A stretch of DNA of 53,020 nucleotides from Rhizobium leguminosarum. GTDB lineage: Bacteria > Pseudomonadota > Alphaproteobacteria > Rhizobiales > Rhizobiaceae. Position numbers and translations under genes: made by a program. Every line of letters begins with the position of its first letter. Position 1 is the first letter of the stretch. Below are positions 24,352-33,553 of the stretch, one piece after another. The stretch covers positions 1 through 53,020 of the forward strand of contig NZ_LWBS01000418.1 of assembly GCF_001652265.1 (NCBI RefSeq). The letters run 5' to 3'. The notes under the pieces were generated by a model. That model did no database searches. It was given only the letters and a program-made list of their open reading frames with translations, and was not told where the DNA came from.

Positions 24352-25617
24352 ATGCCATCAAAGCCAAATTTTCAGGTTCCCTCTGCGGAGCCAAACGGAA
24401 CCCGGACGCTGCATCGGTGGCCGATTTTAACGGGAGCGAACTACCGGAAAGTCATCGCGTGTATTTCGTCTGGTGAACTTTCCGGCTCGGGTCTGGAAGT
24501 CATTAATGAGTTTGAAAAGACGGTGGAGAATTGGATCGGCGGCGGTCATGTCGTCTCGACAAATAGCGGCACTACCGCGCTGATGGTGGCCCTCCTGACG
24601 CTCGGCGTTGGGCCGGAAGACGTTGTTCTTGTGCCTTCCTACACCTGGAGCGCCACTGCATTTGCAGCGACTCTTATCGGCGCCATTCCCCGCTTCGTCG
24701 ACATTGATAGCGACACCTACAATCTCTCTACCGAGGCAGTGGCTAAAGCGATTACGCCGGACGTCAAGGCAATCATCGTCGTTCATATGCATGGCCTGAG
24801 CTGCGAAATGGACGAGATTACCGCCATTGCGCGGGAGAAAGGAGTTCCCATCATTGAGGACTGCGCCCAGGCCCACGGCGCACTCTATAAGAAACAGTAT
24901 GTCGGGACTCTCTCTGACATCGGCTGCTTCAGCATGCAGAAAAGCAAGCATTTCTCCGCCGGCGACGGTGGCTTCCTTGTGACGAGAAATGCCGCCCTTG
25001 CCCAAAAGGCACGCGATATCTGCAACTTCGGCCTTCCTACGCCAAAGCATAATTATCACTTTGAGGAGGGGCTGCGGGAAGGATATGCCGTCTTTCGTGA
25101 GTGCGAGCAGATCGGCGGCATGTTTAGGTTAAACCCGCTTTCGGCGGCTCTGGTGATCGATCAGCTAGAGCATCTCGATCAACGGATAGAATGGCTCCAG
25201 GAGGCTATGAAGCCACTCGTTGCGGAGGCGGCACAAGTTCCCTTTCTCAAAATCACCCAGCCCGGCTCCCACCAAACGCATGTTTGGCACAAGATCCGCG
25301 TCGGTATCGACTATGGGGCAGTTGATCACTACGGGAGATCAATGGCGGACATCAGACAAGGGCTGCGCAACACTCTTGCTAGGAGCGGCATTCCGAGCAC
25401 GCTGTGGACAGCACCTATACTCCCGCTTCAGAAGGTGTTCAGGCCGTATGCGGGCACGATCGACTGGACCAAAACTGCGGGGCACCTTGCAATCGAAAAC
25501 TCGTTCATCGTTTTCGACGAGAAGTACCCATTGATTGCCCAGGACCCCTCAACCATGACGGCTCTCGTTTCGAAGCTCAGGCAAGTCTGGAGCGATTACT
25601 TTGCCTCATTAGAATAG
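24352..25617 (+). CDS. mosB: MosB-like scyllo-inosose aminotransferase (DegT/DnrJ/StrS family)
   Basis: A 421-residue PLP aminotransferase of the DegT/DnrJ/EryC1/StrS family. Seen: NSGTTALMVALLTLGVGPED, PSYTWSATAFA, IIEDCAQAHGALYKK (PLP Asp) and CFSMQKSKHFSAGDGGF with the PLP lysine. The last resembles the QQSK..T.GEGG motif of L-glutamine:scyllo-inosose aminotransferases such as StsC. The rhizopine synthesis protein MosB of Sinorhizobium meliloti belongs to this family. It would convert scyllo-inosose to scyllo-inosamine, the core of rhizopine. It opens a five-gene operon (82 bases to mosC) behind a NifA/sigma-54 promoter. The family is certain; the MosB name rests on motif and context. No mosA (DHDPS-like) gene is in the window. 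Confidence 0.85.
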   Translation: MPSKPNFQVPSAEPNGTRTLHRWPILTGANYRKVIACISSGELSGSGLEVINEFEKTVENWIGGGHVVSTNSGTTALMVALLTLGVGPEDVVLVPSYTWSATAFAATLIGAIPRFVDIDSDTYNLSTEAVAKAITPDVKAIIVVHMHGLSCEMDEITAIAREKGVPIIEDCAQAHGALYKKQYVGTLSDIGCFSMQKSKHFSAGDGGFLVTRNAALAQKARDICNFGLPTPKHNYHFEEGLREGYAVFRECEQIGGMFRLNPLSAALVIDQLEHLDQRIEWLQEAMKPLVAEAAQVPFLKITQPGSHQTHVWHKIRVGIDYGAVDHYGRSMADIRQGLRNTLARSGIPSTLWTAPILPLQKVFRPYAGTIDWTKTAGHLAIENSFIVFDEKYPLIAQDPSTMTALVSKLRQVWSDYFASLE

Positions 25618-25699
25618 ACAAGCAACCCACGGGCCTGATGGTTCTCGCAGCTCTACGCAGGTCCTGATCACCATCTCGACAACGGAAGCGGAGCCTCCA

Positions 25700-26863
25700 A
25701 TGAGTAGCGTTCGCATATTTGTTCCCCAAAAGCGAGTCATGGCGGTGGCTTTCCAGTTCTTTATAAACGGAGTGGTATATGGCACCTGGGCGACAAACAT
25801 ACTTCATATCCGACGGTCGTTTGGTCTGAACGAGTTCGGGCTCAGCATCGTGTTCCTAACAATGGGAGCCGCAGCGGTGTTGATCATGTCGCTCACCGGT
25901 TATCTCGTGCAGATTTTCGGGAGCCGGCGGATATCGATCCTGTCCTGCCTATTCTTTCCAGCTGCGCTATGTTTTGTGTTTGTAGCTCCAAACCACATCG
26001 CCCTCCTGGTCGGCGTCGGCCTGTTCGGCGCCGCGAACGGCTCAATGGACGTTTCGATGAACGACCAGGGCACCAATCTTGGTAAGAGAGGAAGCGATCC
26101 CGTCATATCGCTACTGCATGGTTTCTCCAGCATTGGAGCGCTTGCGGGTTCACTTCTGTCCTACTGGTGGATTGGTAGAGGCTATCATCCGGTGGTCCAG
26201 GCCATTGCCTTGCTGGTTGGCACTATAATGCTTTCTTGGCGACTCTTCCCACACCTTGATCTGGACGCTGATCGGAGCAGGATCAGTCTGGAGTTAGGGG
26301 CATTGGGCAACGGCAGGCTCATTTTGCTCGGATTCCTGTCATTCCTCACCATGATGAGCGATGGAGCAATCGCCGATTGGAGCACGATCTATCTAGAGGA
26401 CTACTGGCCGACGTCGCCTCAGACTGCCGTCCTGGGTTACCTCGCCTTTGCGGTCTTTATGATCGTCGGCCGGATCTCAGGAGACCGCATCGGAAGCGTT
26501 ATCGGTGATCGCGCCATGATTGCGATTAGCGGCGGCCTCATGTCGGCGGGCATGACAATAGCATTGTCAATCCCGTTTTTCGCAGCTGCGCTCGCCGGCT
26601 TTTCCTTACTGGGCATAGGCATGGCTAACCTAGTGCCTATCATCTTCAGAAATGCAAGTGAGGTGGTGCCAGACGGTCTCGGGACCGCATTTGTGTCGGT
26701 CTGCGGCTATTCCGGATTTCTCGTCGGTCCACCCATCATTGGTGGCGCGGCCGGCGCAGTGGGGCTCAACAAAGCCTTGCTGATCGTCAGTGCGGTCGGA
26801 GCGACGCTGGCGTATGCATCGGTCCTTTTTCAAGGACGCAAACGCCCGCCCGCTTCCCGCTGA
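25700..26863 (+). CDS. mosC: MosC-like MFS transporter
   Basis: A 387-residue major facilitator superfamily membrane protein with about twelve hydrophobic segments, for instance GLSIVFLTMGAAAVLIMSLT, GVGLFGAANGSMDVSMNDQG, LLGFLSFLTMMSDGAIADWS and GFLVGPPIIGGAAGAVGLNK. MNDQG and WS.IYL are typical of the FucP/YfcJ-like branch. MosC of the rhizopine synthesis locus is a membrane transport protein and also follows mosB. It may export the product from the bacteroid or import its precursor; direction cannot be read from sequence. GGAG lies 6 bases before the ATG. It is second in the operon, 82 bases after mosB and 52 before the next gene. Confidence 0.8.
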   Translation: MSSVRIFVPQKRVMAVAFQFFINGVVYGTWATNILHIRRSFGLNEFGLSIVFLTMGAAAVLIMSLTGYLVQIFGSRRISILSCLFFPAALCFVFVAPNHIALLVGVGLFGAANGSMDVSMNDQGTNLGKRGSDPVISLLHGFSSIGALAGSLLSYWWIGRGYHPVVQAIALLVGTIMLSWRLFPHLDLDADRSRISLELGALGNGRLILLGFLSFLTMMSDGAIADWSTIYLEDYWPTSPQTAVLGYLAFAVFMIVGRISGDRIGSVIGDRAMIAISGGLMSAGMTIALSIPFFAAALAGFSLLGIGMANLVPIIFRNASEVVPDGLGTAFVSVCGYSGFLVGPPIIGGAAGAVGLNKALLIVSAVGATLAYASVLFQGRKRPPASR

Positions 26864-26915
26864 TGGCCTTGGGATGAGTGGCAATAGGCCTTTATTGCAA
26901 AAGGGAGGCTTTAAC

Positions 26916-27644
26916 ATGAAAAGGAGAGACGTGCTAACCCTCATCGGGGCGCTCGTTGCCGCCGGTCCGATCGGATGCAAGCCCGCCTGTGGCGAGGAAA
27001 TGAGTGGATACCCGACCGGGACTGACTCAAATAAAAGATCCCCCCTGAAGTCGATCGAGCACGGGGGTTTTCGCAAGGCTCTCATGGATGATGAGGACGT
27101 GAGGACCCTAAAGGCGGTATTTGATCGTCTGATTCCCGAAGATCAGTTTGGACCATCAGCATCGAAAGTTGGATGCCTTGATTTCCTCGACGCACAACTT
27201 ACCGGCGGGTACGGGGAAGCCTCGACGCTCTATCGAGAAGGACCTGAGCAACCGCACGAAGAGCAAATGCTTCAGAGGGCCCAATTTATCGCCACACCGC
27301 GCGAGCGATACCGTGCCGGCCTCCAAGCGCTGCGAGCTCATACCTTAGAAACGGACGGCGCATCCTTCGCCGACCTGCCGCCGAGCCGCCAGGATGAAAT
27401 TCTAGCAGGTATGGAGCAGGGCACGATCAAATTGGGAATGGCCAATGCAAGGGCTTTTTTCGAACTTATGTTGACCAATGTCCGCGAGGGTTATTTCGCC
27501 GATCCGTACTATGGCGGGAACAAAGATATGGCGGGCTGGAAGATGATCGGCTTCCCCGGCGCTCGCTACGACTACAGAGCTTACACCGACCGGACAGGAC
27601 AGAAGCTCAATCTGGTCCCCGTCAGTCTCGTTCCGAAGAACTGA
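26916..27644 (+). CDS. Gluconate 2-dehydrogenase subunit 3 family protein (gamma subunit)
   Basis: A 242-residue exported protein of the gluconate 2-dehydrogenase subunit 3 family. It begins with a twin-arginine-like signal (MKRRDVLTLIGALVAAG), as usual for the small subunit that carries the flavoprotein across the membrane. Diagnostic stretches: LKAVFDRLIPEDQFGPSASK, GCLDFLDAQLTGGYG, FFELMLTNVREGYFADPYYG and GWKMIGFPGARYDYR. The start at 26916 follows AAGGGAGG by 9 bases. With the GMC flavoprotein and cytochrome c encoded next it forms a membrane-linked dehydrogenase. It is third in the NifA-type operon, joined to mosC without a terminator. The polyol it helps to oxidise is unknown; myo-inositol is a reasonable guess. 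Confidence 0.9.
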   Translation: MKRRDVLTLIGALVAAGPIGCKPACGEEMSGYPTGTDSNKRSPLKSIEHGGFRKALMDDEDVRTLKAVFDRLIPEDQFGPSASKVGCLDFLDAQLTGGYGEASTLYREGPEQPHEEQMLQRAQFIATPRERYRAGLQALRAHTLETDGASFADLPPSRQDEILAGMEQGTIKLGMANARAFFELMLTNVREGYFADPYYGGNKDMAGWKMIGFPGARYDYRAYTDRTGQKLNLVPVSLVPKN

Positions 27645-27688
27645 GGAAGCGTTTCTCTGCTTCCTGCAACTATCGAGGTCCAACAAGT

Positions 27689-29473
27689 ATGACCACCAGA
27701 CACACCAATCCTAAGGTTGACGCTGTCATCGTCGGGTTCGGCTGGGCAGGTTCGCTCATGGCCGCGGAACTTTCCCGCGCAAATATGAACGTCGTCGCGA
27801 TTGACCGCGGTCCTTGGCGAGATACCTTTCCAGATACGCCGCTTACGGCTGATCCCGACGAGTTGCGCTGGAAAACACGCAGGGAGCTGTTCGCACCGCC
27901 GCACGACACCACCATCACCATGCGCAACACGTTGGACCAGACGGCCGTGCCACAGCGTGACTTCGGTATTTCGGAGCTCGGCGGAGGCGTCGGGGGCCAG
28001 GGGTTCCAATGGGCAGGAATGGCCTGGCGCTTCAGTCCCTGGGACTTTCGGGTTCGTAGCGAAACGATCGAACGCTATGGCATGGCCCGCGCTGAAGACG
28101 GGGAGTTGCAGTTGCAGGACTGGGGCATCACCTACGCTGAACTGGAACCCGACTATGATCGTTGGGAGCAAATTGCAGGCGTAGCCGGTCAGGCAGGCAA
28201 CCTCGGGGGCAACCTCACAAGCAGGGGCAATCCCTTCGAAGGGCCGCGGTCGCGGGAATACCCGACACCGAAGCTGAAAACGCTCCGCATGATGGAGATT
28301 TTCAACAAGGCGACATCGGAGATGGGTCTTCACCCTTTTACCATTCCCTGTGCGAATGTCTCGCAGGCTTACGTCAATCCGCTCGGTGTTACGATGGCGC
28401 CATGTTCCTATTGCGGCTTTTGTTCGTCCTACGGGTGCGGCAACTATTCGAAGGCAAGTCCGCAGACGTGCGTCTTTCCAGCTCTGTTGAATAACAACCC
28501 CAACTTCAGGCTCATCACCAACGCATGTGTCACGCGCGTCAACAAAGCTGCTGACGGAAAATCTGTGACCGGCGTGACCTATATCGACCAGAGCGGTCGC
28601 GAGGTTCTGCAGCCGGCCGATATCATTTGTCTAACGGCTTTCCAAATGGAAAACGTTCGACTAATGCTTCTGTCGGGCATAGGCAAGCCGTATGACCCGC
28701 TCACAAGCGAAGGTGTCGTCGGCCGCAATTTCAGCTTCCAGACCGTGTCGGGGGCAGATCTCTGGTTCGAGGAAGACCACATCAATCCGTTCATCGGGGC
28801 CGGTGGCTTAGGCTCTCAAATCGACGACTACAACAGCGACAATTTCGACCACTCGTCACTCGATTTCATCGGTGGGGCGGGCATCCTGACTCTTTCGCGC
28901 GACGGCACACCGATTGCCAACGCCAACAAGCTGCCACCTGGTACGCCACGCTGGGGCTCGGGCTTCAAGAGAGCTTATTCGAAGTACTACCAGAACTATG
29001 GAGTCCTGTTCAATCAAGGGACATCGATGCCAATCAAGCGTGGGTACCTTGATCTCGATCCCACCTACAAGGATCCCTTCGGCCTTCCGCTGTTACGTCT
29101 GACATACGACTATGCCCGAAATGACCGCGCCATGGCGACGTTCACCATGAATCGCGCGATACAAATCGGCAAACGAATGGGCGCATCGCAGTTCAGCGCC
29201 TTCAACTTCGCCGAGAAACCATTCACCACGGCGATCGGCGCTTCAAACCATACGATAGGTGGCGCCGTCATGGGGGCCGACCCGACCAGTTCGGCGGTAA
29301 ATTCGTACCTTCAAAGCTGGGACTGCCACAACGTCTTCGTCGTCGGTGCATCGGCCTTTCCCAACAACGGTGGGTACAATCCGACGGGCACCGTGGGCGC
29401 GCTGGCGTTACGCGCGGCGCGCGCGATCTGCGGAGATTACGCTCGCAAACCCGGCGCATTGCAGAAGGGCTGA
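27689..29473 (+). CDS. GMC-family FAD dehydrogenase (large subunit)
   Basis: A 594-residue flavoprotein of the glucose-methanol-choline family, of the gluconate / sorbose / glucose dehydrogenase alpha-subunit type. Seen: the FAD loop VDAVIVGFGWAGSLMAAELS and IDRGPW, the GGGVGGQGFQWAGMAWRFSP region, a cysteine-rich segment (APCSYCGFCSSYGCGNYSKA) like that which binds an Fe-S cluster in FAD glucose dehydrogenases, and the C-terminal catalytic SNHTIGGAVMG and GYNPTGTVGALALR. It would oxidise a sugar or polyol in the periplasm and pass electrons to the cytochrome c subunit. It begins 44 bases after the gamma subunit gene. In this operon the likely product is an inosose for MosB to aminate; that is inference. 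Confidence 0.92.
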   Translation: MTTRHTNPKVDAVIVGFGWAGSLMAAELSRANMNVVAIDRGPWRDTFPDTPLTADPDELRWKTRRELFAPPHDTTITMRNTLDQTAVPQRDFGISELGGGVGGQGFQWAGMAWRFSPWDFRVRSETIERYGMARAEDGELQLQDWGITYAELEPDYDRWEQIAGVAGQAGNLGGNLTSRGNPFEGPRSREYPTPKLKTLRMMEIFNKATSEMGLHPFTIPCANVSQAYVNPLGVTMAPCSYCGFCSSYGCGNYSKASPQTCVFPALLNNNPNFRLITNACVTRVNKAADGKSVTGVTYIDQSGREVLQPADIICLTAFQMENVRLMLLSGIGKPYDPLTSEGVVGRNFSFQTVSGADLWFEEDHINPFIGAGGLGSQIDDYNSDNFDHSSLDFIGGAGILTLSRDGTPIANANKLPPGTPRWGSGFKRAYSKYYQNYGVLFNQGTSMPIKRGYLDLDPTYKDPFGLPLLRLTYDYARNDRAMATFTMNRAIQIGKRMGASQFSAFNFAEKPFTTAIGASNHTIGGAVMGADPTSSAVNSYLQSWDCHNVFVVGASAFPNNGGYNPTGTVGALALRAARAICGDYARKPGALQKG

Positions 29474-29476
29474 CCA

Positions 29477-29929
29477 ATGGCGGAGTGGAAAAACATTATT
29501 GGTGCGCTCGTCGTTGCGGCCTTCGGTGGCTCAGTCCACCAGGCGGACAATCTCTTCGTTTTAAGTCGATCGCTCGTCGTTGATTCCACCCGCGCCCCGA
29601 TGCCCATTCCTTCCTGCGCAATGGCACAGGCAGCACTTAGCTACGAGGTGAATTGTTCGACTTGCCACGGCGCTCGGGGCGAAGGCATCGAGTCAATGAT
29701 CCCATCGCTTGCCGGGAACGGTGTCCCTAAGGCTAAGCATCTGATTGAAATGATCATTGCCGGCACAACCGGCGGGCAGGGGGGAGTTCACATGCCGCCG
29801 TTTGGGTGGAAAATGAGCAATGAAGAGATCGCGCGACTGGCAAATCACGTTCTCAGCAATTGGGGCGGCGCCACGATTTGCGTCACAGCTGAAGATGTCG
29901 CCAACGTGCGAGAGACACTCGCGGGATGA
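29477..29929 (+). CDS. Cytochrome c subunit of the GMC dehydrogenase
   Basis: A 150-residue exported cytochrome c. A hydrophobic N-terminus (NIIGALVVAAFGGSV) serves as signal or anchor. One heme site is seen, CSTCH at about residues 56-60, with the likely axial Met in GVHMPPFGWKM and the usual LSNWGG near the end. Gluconate-type dehydrogenases often have a three-heme cytochrome; this short one-heme form would pass electrons to the respiratory chain one at a time. It starts 3 bases after the flavoprotein gene, so the pair is tightly coupled. It is the last gene of the mos-like operon. Confidence 0.9.
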   Translation: MAEWKNIIGALVVAAFGGSVHQADNLFVLSRSLVVDSTRAPMPIPSCAMAQAALSYEVNCSTCHGARGEGIESMIPSLAGNGVPKAKHLIEMIIAGTTGGQGGVHMPPFGWKMSNEEIARLANHVLSNWGGATICVTAEDVANVRETLAG

Positions 29930-30932
29930 TAACGGTGGAATAGCAGGCCGTTGGGACGAAAAGACTGACGATCCGCTACGAAATCCGCAGGTCGCCGTAG
30001 AAGCCACTCGTTAGGACGACAGGTAGGACCGATCGACATTCAGGATTGAACGAAGCCGCAATCGCGGCATTTGGCCGGACCGCTCGCCTCGGCGGCATGT
30101 CCAGCGGTGTCAGGACTGCGCGGCGTTCCGCAATCGCCTTCCAGAAGAAAAATGCCGTCTACACGATCTCTTTCGCGCCGTCGCCGAAACGCTGCGCAGG
30201 CTTTTCTGCCGAACGCAGTTACCAGCCGTAGATGTGTCGAGAACCTGACGAAGAAGATGAATGTGTCGACTTCTACACCATTGGCCAACCACTGCTGGAC
30301 TGCTCCCATTTCGGCCAGGCACCCAACATAAGCAGGAAGGGAAAGGTGTTGTCGCTCACGCGTAGCGACCTTTCTGACACGATCGAGCGACGCGCGCGGC
30401 TTTCGTTTCAGTCAGCTCGTCCTTCATCGATCCTATCCAGCGGGCCTGCGCTCCGTCGACAAGTTTGCCGCTCGAAAATCTATCCCAGCCGATGTTTGCA
30501 GAAAATTCGTTGTCCCTCTTTTTGACTTCTCACCTCAAAGGGGCAACGTCCCTTAATTCAGCGTGTCCAACCGTATCTCGGCAAGACCGTACTTTTCTTC
30601 CGTTGGCCAACGTCATCCGGTGGCTCCATAGCCAATCGGAAAACTCCGAAGCTCTCTTCAGTATTCCATATGTTAAATGGATTGCCCCTGTCGTTGGGTG
30701 CTCACACATAAACCTGGCCCATAGCTCGTTCCTTCAATTGCAAGGAAATGATGAACCGCCAAAACCTGGGATTGAACACTCAAACGCAAATGAGCCTCCG
30801 AGTGGGCTTGCCAAGGGCGGCAACAACGGATGACGCGACGTGAACTTGACGGTGGAATAGTCAGCGTGTGTCAACGGATTAAAAGCCTTTGCATTTATAG
30901 CCGGAGCGTCGTCCCGTCTTTCTGTCCTCACT
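29930..30932. other. Gap between mos-like operon and fixN
   Basis: About 1000 bases. Open frames of 60-120 codons occur on both strands, but none shows a known family or a good ribosome site. No regulator gene (fixK, fixL, fixJ) and no clear terminator after the cytochrome gene was seen. Confidence 0.45.
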
Positions 30933-30946
30933 TTGATGTGGATCAA
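30933..30946 (+). promoter_or_regulatory. FixK/FNR box upstream of fixN
   Basis: TTGATGTGGATCAA is a perfect TTGAT-N4-ATCAA anaerobox, 79 bases before the fixN start. It predicts activation by FixK or FnrN under low oxygen. Confidence 0.92.
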
Positions 30947-31025
30947 GGAGCAATTTGCGGCTTCGTGACAGTCCTGGCGAGAAAGACGGCCGCGACGCGG
31001 TCGTCGGCGTACTGGGGACGACATC

Positions 31026-32648
31026 ATGAATTACACAACGGAAACGATGGTGATCGCGGTCGCGGCGTTTCTAGCGCTGCTAGTAGCCGCATTCGCGCAT
31101 GATCATCTCTTTGCGGTTCATATGGGCATACTTTGCCTCTGCCTCGTTATGGGGGCTGTGCTGATGGTCAGGAAGGTTGACTTTTCGCCGGCAGGCCAAC
31201 AGCGCAACGTCGATAAGTCCGGCTATTTCGACGAGGTGATACGGTATGGCTTGATCGCCACGGTATTTTGGGGCGTGGTTGGCTTCCTGGTTGGCGTGAT
31301 CATCGCGCTGCAACTTGCCTTTCCTGACCTCAACATCGCCCCTTATCTCAATTTCGGAAGGCTGCGGCCCGTTCACACGTCGGCAGTCATCTTCGCCTTC
31401 GGCGGCAACGCGCTGATCATGACCTCCTTTTATGTGGTGCAGCGGACCTGTCGCGCGCGTCTTTTCGGCGGCACCCTCGCCTGGTTCGTATTCTGGGGCT
31501 ACCAGCTCTTCATCGTGATGGCTGCGACCGGATACGTTCTTGGAAGCACCCAGGGCCGTGAATATGCCGAACCCGAGTGGTACGTCGACCTCTGGCTGAC
31601 GATCGTTTGGGTCGCCTATCTCGCAGTGTATCTTGGGACGATCCTGAAGCGCAAAGAGCCGCACATCTATGTGGCAAACTGGTTCTACCTTGCCTTCATC
31701 GTCACCATCGCGATGCTGCACGTGGTCAACAACCTGGCGGTTCCCGCCTCATTACTTGGCTCCAAGAGCTATTCTGCCTTCTCGGGCGTCCAGGACGCGC
31801 TGACCCAATGGTGGTACGGCCACAACGCCGTCGGCTTCTTCCTCACCGCCGGCTTCTTGGGAATGATGTACTACTTCGTGCCGAAGCAGGCCAACCGACC
31901 GGTCTATTCATACCGGCTTTCGATCATCCACTTCTGGGCGCTGATCTTCATGTACATCTGGGCCGGCCCGCACCATCTGCACTACACGGCACTGCCCGAC
32001 TGGGCCCAGACGCTCGGCATGGTCTTCTCGATAATGCTCTGGATGCCATCCTGGGGCGGCATGATCAACGGCCTCATGACCCTTTCGGGCGCCTGGGACA
32101 AGATCCGCACCGATCCGATCATCCGTATGATGATCGTCGCCATCGCCTTTTACGGGATGTCGACCTTCGAAGGCCCGATGATGTCGGTGAAAACCGTCAA
32201 TTCGCTCAGCCACTATACCGAATGGACGATCGGCCACGTGCATTCCGGCGCTCTCGGCTGGGTGGGAATGATCACCTTCGGGGCGATCTACTACCTGACG
32301 CCGAAGCTATGGGGACGCGAGCGTCTCTACAGCCTGCGGATGGTCAACTGGCACTTCTGGCTCGCAACTCTCGGGATCGTCGTCTACGCCGCCGTGCTTT
32401 GGGTTGCCGGCATCCAGCAGGGGCTCATGTGGCGCGAGTACAATTCCCAGGGCTTCCTCGTCTATTCCTTCGCGGAGACGGTCGCGGCGATGTTCCCCTA
32501 CTACGTGCTGCGCGCGGTCGGCGGAACGCTTTACCTGGCGGGCGGTCTCGTCATGGCCTGGAACGTGTTCATGACGATCCGCGGTCGCCTGCGCGACGAG
32601 GCTGCAATCCCAACCACTTTCGTGCCCCAACCACAGCCTGCCGAGTGA
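31026..32648 (+). CDS. fixN: Cytochrome cbb3 oxidase subunit I
   Basis: A 540-residue catalytic subunit (CcoN) of the cbb3 terminal oxidase, which reduces oxygen with very high affinity in the bacteroid membrane. About twelve membrane segments are visible. Heme and copper ligands fall in [18 protein letters not shown] (low-spin heme His), [20 protein letters not shown] (Cu His), [18 protein letters not shown] (His pair) and [17 protein letters not shown] (heme His). Length is typical. It is the first gene of fixNOQP behind a perfect FixK box; fixO follows after 8 bases. Confidence 0.97.
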   Translation: MNYTTETMVIAVAAFLALLVAAFAHDHLFAVHMGILCLCLVMGAVLMVRKVDFSPAGQQRNVDKSGYFDEVIRYGLIATVFWGVVGFLVGVIIALQLAFPDLNIAPYLNFGRLRPVHTSAVIFAFGGNALIMTSFYVVQRTCRARLFGGTLAWFVFWGYQLFIVMAATGYVLGSTQGREYAEPEWYVDLWLTIVWVAYLAVYLGTILKRKEPHIYVANWFYLAFIVTIAMLHVVNNLAVPASLLGSKSYSAFSGVQDALTQWWYGHNAVGFFLTAGFLGMMYYFVPKQANRPVYSYRLSIIHFWALIFMYIWAGPHHLHYTALPDWAQTLGMVFSIMLWMPSWGGMINGLMTLSGAWDKIRTDPIIRMMIVAIAFYGMSTFEGPMMSVKTVNSLSHYTEWTIGHVHSGALGWVGMITFGAIYYLTPKLWGRERLYSLRMVNWHFWLATLGIVVYAAVLWVAGIQQGLMWREYNSQGFLVYSFAETVAAMFPYYVLRAVGGTLYLAGGLVMAWNVFMTIRGRLRDEAAIPTTFVPQPQPAE

Positions 32649-32656
32649 GGTGAGAC

Positions 32657-33391
32657 ATGGCATCGATACTTGATAAACATCAGATCCTGGAGAAGAACGC
32701 GACGCTTCTTCTCGTCGGCTCGCTGCTCGTCGTGAGCATCGGCGGCATCGTCGAAATCGCACCGCTGTTCTACCTGCAGAACACGATTGAAAAGGTGGAA
32801 GGCATGCGGCCGTATACGCCGCTCGAGCTGGCCGGCCGAAACATCTACATCCGCGAAGGCTGCTACCTCTGCCACAGCCAGATGATCAGGCCGTTCCGCG
32901 ACGAGGTCGAACGTTACGGCCATTACTCGCTCGCGGCCGAGTCGATGTACGACCATCCTTTCCAGTGGGGATCCAAGCGAACCGGGCCGGATCTGGCCCG
33001 TGTCGGCGCACGCTACTCCAACGAATGGCATGTCCAGCATCTCGCGGATCCTCGGGCAGTGGTGCCGGAGTCCATCATGCCGCGTTACGCCTTCCTCAAA
33101 GAGCAGAGGGTGACGGTCAAGGACGTGGGAATGGACCTGAAGGCCAACGAGGACGTCGGCGTACCCTATAACGACGACATGCTGGCGAATGCGGAGGCCG
33201 ACATGAAGGCCCAAGCCGATCCGAACGCAGATACGACGGCCCTGCTTGCCCGCTATCCGAAGGCGAAGACCGGCGATTTCGACGGCGATCCTGCTGCGCT
33301 AACCGAAATGGATGCCTTGGTGTCCTACCTGCAGATGCTCGGAACGTTGGTCGATTTCTCGACCTACGACGATGCGACCGGCTACCGATGA
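32657..33391 (+). CDS. fixO: Cytochrome cbb3 oxidase monoheme subunit II
   Basis: A 244-residue membrane-anchored cytochrome c (CcoO). One N-terminal membrane helix ([20 protein letters not shown]) is followed by the heme c site C69-Y-L-C72-H73 in [20 protein letters not shown]. The likely axial methionine lies in [10 protein letters not shown]. It passes electrons to the FixN core. Length and motifs are normal. It sits between fixN and fixQ with spacers of 8 bases each. Confidence 0.97.
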   Translation: MASILDKHQILEKNATLLLVGSLLVVSIGGIVEIAPLFYLQNTIEKVEGMRPYTPLELAGRNIYIREGCYLCHSQMIRPFRDEVERYGHYSLAAESMYDHPFQWGSKRTGPDLARVGARYSNEWHVQHLADPRAVVPESIMPRYAFLKEQRVTVKDVGMDLKANEDVGVPYNDDMLANAEADMKAQADPNADTTALLARYPKAKTGDFDGDPAALTEMDALVSYLQMLGTLVDFSTYDDATGYR

Positions 33392-33399
33392 GGTGATCC

Positions 33400-33552
33400 A
33401 TGGAAACCTACACTGCAATGAGACACTTCGCCGACAGCTGGGGCCTCCTGGCAATGGCGGCATTCTTCGTCGGCGCGGTTGTGTTCACCCTTCGCCCAGG
33501 CAGCAAGCAAACGGCGAAAGAGGCCGCCGATATTCCCTTGAAGGATGATTGA
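33400..33552 (+). CDS. fixQ: Cytochrome cbb3 oxidase small subunit (CcoQ)
   Basis: A 50-residue single-helix membrane protein (METYTAMRHFADSWGLLAMA and on, ending AADIPLKDD). The helix spans residues about 14-31, then a short charged tail rich in Lys. CcoQ helps keep the oxidase complex stable. The start at 33400 follows GAGGTG by 6 bases. fixP starts 1 base after its stop. Confidence 0.95.
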   Translation: METYTAMRHFADSWGLLAMAAFFVGAVVFTLRPGSKQTAKEAADIPLKDD

Positions 33553-33553
33553 G

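Larger units (their letters stand above)
23830..24570 (+). repeat. Tandem duplication of promoter plus mosB 5' end
   Basis: Two diverged units of about 370 bases stand head to tail: roughly 23830-24190 and 24205-24570. Each holds a NifA-site cluster (GTCCAATGTCGGACAT in both), TCTGGTTGGCACGAG, GGATGCACCAACC and the first 70-80 codons of the aminotransferase gene. Many substitutions separate the copies, so the duplication is not recent. Ends are approximate. Confidence 0.85.

Noticed and set aside
25285..25299. TGGCACAAGATCCGC in mosB
   Set aside because: Sigma-54-like spacing within conserved coding sequence and without an activator site.
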